Source of the DNA: Chlamydiota bacterium
Lineage (GTDB): Bacteria; Chlamydiota; Chlamydiia; Chlamydiales; JABDDJ01
Assembly: GCA_013287645.1 (NCBI GenBank)
Contig: JABDDJ010000016.1
Span: 1-45,779, forward strand
DNA length: 45,779 bases
Reading direction: 5' to 3'
The position numbers and the translations under genes are program-made. Below the pieces are notes generated by a model that was given only the letters and a program-made list of their open reading frames with translations, was not told where the DNA came from and ran no database searches. Of this stretch, positions 45,120 to 45,779 are shown piece after piece (the first letter of the stretch is position 1; the number at the start of each line of letters is the position of its first letter).

Positions 45120-45752
45120 TTAGATATAAGCGATTCCTAAGATTCCTAATGCACAAATGCTAATGACAACAGCAGAAGCAAAAATCAGATGACTAGTGCC
45201 TTCTCCTCTGATTCTTCCAAAATCTCCTCTGTCTTCTCTTATTGCAGAAAAAGTTGCATAAGTTAGTTCGCCTGCCATCCATGAAACTGCTCCAGCAGCT
45301 AACAGTAAATAGACAGGCCATCCAATGTAACTCTTAAAAGCTGCTGCAGCTACGCATATACAACTAGAAAATAGAAGATTAGCAGCAGGACCTGCAACAC
45401 TTATAATCGTATGTTTGAATCCATATTCATACGGAGAGGGTGAATTATTTCCTGTGCCTTGATTAGTATGGATATTTATATTATAAGAACTGCCAAAATC
45501 TAAATTGAGTATTCTTTTAGCAAGAATATGCCCCATTTCATGAATAAACACATGCAGGTAGCCAAAGGATAGAATTTTCAAAGCTCGACTTTTAAGCAAG
45601 TTTTCACATGCACATCCCACTACTTTTACTGGGAAACAACTTCGAGAAGTATAGAAATCATATTGAGGATAACTCTTTTCTTCAAAACTAATATCTATTC
45701 CCAAACCACGATAATTGCCTTCTATTCCAAATAATAAGGATGCAAAAAACAT
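45120..45752 (-). CDS. HExxH membrane metalloprotease-like protein (M50-like), copy 2
   Basis: Protein of 210 residues and near-duplicate of the one at 42482: HVFIHEMGHILAKR (HExxH at 71-75), VAGPAANLLFSS, EDRGDF, and the same end ALGILGIAYI. Most differences are conservative, for example LDV for IDI near the start. The copy has one extra residue (about 104-107, NNSPSPYEYG against CSAGYEYG). The 27 bases before the start (atattaccattaattatttaattaata) are identical to those upstream of copy 1. The window ends 27 bases before the ATG, so the full extent of the duplication is not seen. The gene cuts the 5' end of the AlbA_2 gene. Confidence 0.7.
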   Translation of the reverse strand: MFFASLLFGIEGNYRGLGIDISFEEKSYPQYDFYTSRSCFPVKVVGCACENLLKSRALKILSFGYLHVFIHEMGHILAKRILNLDFGSSYNINIHTNQGTGNNSPSPYEYGFKHTIISVAGPAANLLFSSCICVAAAAFKSYIGWPVYLLLAAGAVSWMAGELTYATFSAIREDRGDFGRIRGEGTSHLIFASAVVISICALGILGIAYI

Positions 45753-45779
45753 ATATTACCATTAATTATTTAATTAATA

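Noticed and set aside
1..45779. tRNA or rRNA genes
   Set aside because: No convincing T-arm or acceptor-arm pairing and no rRNA-like stretch was found by reading; a covariance search would be decisive.

Overview
The window looks like part of the chromosome of an amoeba-associated bacterium of the Chlamydiota (Parachlamydia/Waddlia-like). This is an inference from gene content, not from a marker gene. The DNA is AT-rich. It carries an ankyrin-plus-SET-domain family, a DUF2608 protein, large helical proteins of unknown family, a GH15 glucanase/trehalase-like enzyme, a DUF3419 protein and a large secreted YD-repeat protein. I found no rRNA, tRNA, CRISPR array, integrase or transposase.

Layout. 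1-2006: a small glycine-rich membrane protein converges on a secreted repeat protein with a fibronectin-III-like end. 2044-8818: a minus-strand run of four ORFs holding five copies of one ankyrin/SET-domain unit, with a small unknown protein coupled at the end. 8879-12703: a secreted protein, then divergently an EamA transporter, a DUF2608 phosphatase-like protein and an ATP-grasp ligase. 12731-13292: a GxxExxY nuclease-fold gene boxed between inverted GCRRAG repeats. 13317-18107: two large minus-strand genes, the downstream one with PARP-like ADP-ribosyltransferase signatures. 18182-18418: a 237-bp non-coding inverted-repeat element. 18430-25311: AAA/DUF4143 ATPase, membrane protein, GH15 enzyme, DUF3419 protein, small secreted protein and a probable outer-membrane protein. 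25362-34193: a four-gene tripartite efflux operon (outer-membrane factor, adaptor, two RND pumps). 34217-41792: a polymorphic-toxin island, with a Sec-exported 1724-aa RHS/YD protein followed by an array of small immunity-like genes, a toxin remnant and copies of a short repeat. 41955-45779: a VOC protein, then two near-identical HExxH membrane-protease genes flanking a broken AlbA_2 (schlafen-like) ATP-binding gene.

Three points stand out. The SET array looks like a lineage-expanded set of nuclear or host-chromatin effectors, with one copy degraded in the catalytic motif. A family of palindromic GCRRAG-repeat elements occurs three to four times: once carrying a GxxExxY gene, once empty, and once inserted in frame in the leader of the efflux adaptor. 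The RHS island shows mosaic immunity genes, and a toxin tail whose stop codon overlaps the start of a CPCC immunity gene. All product calls come from reading motifs by eye; no database search was possible.
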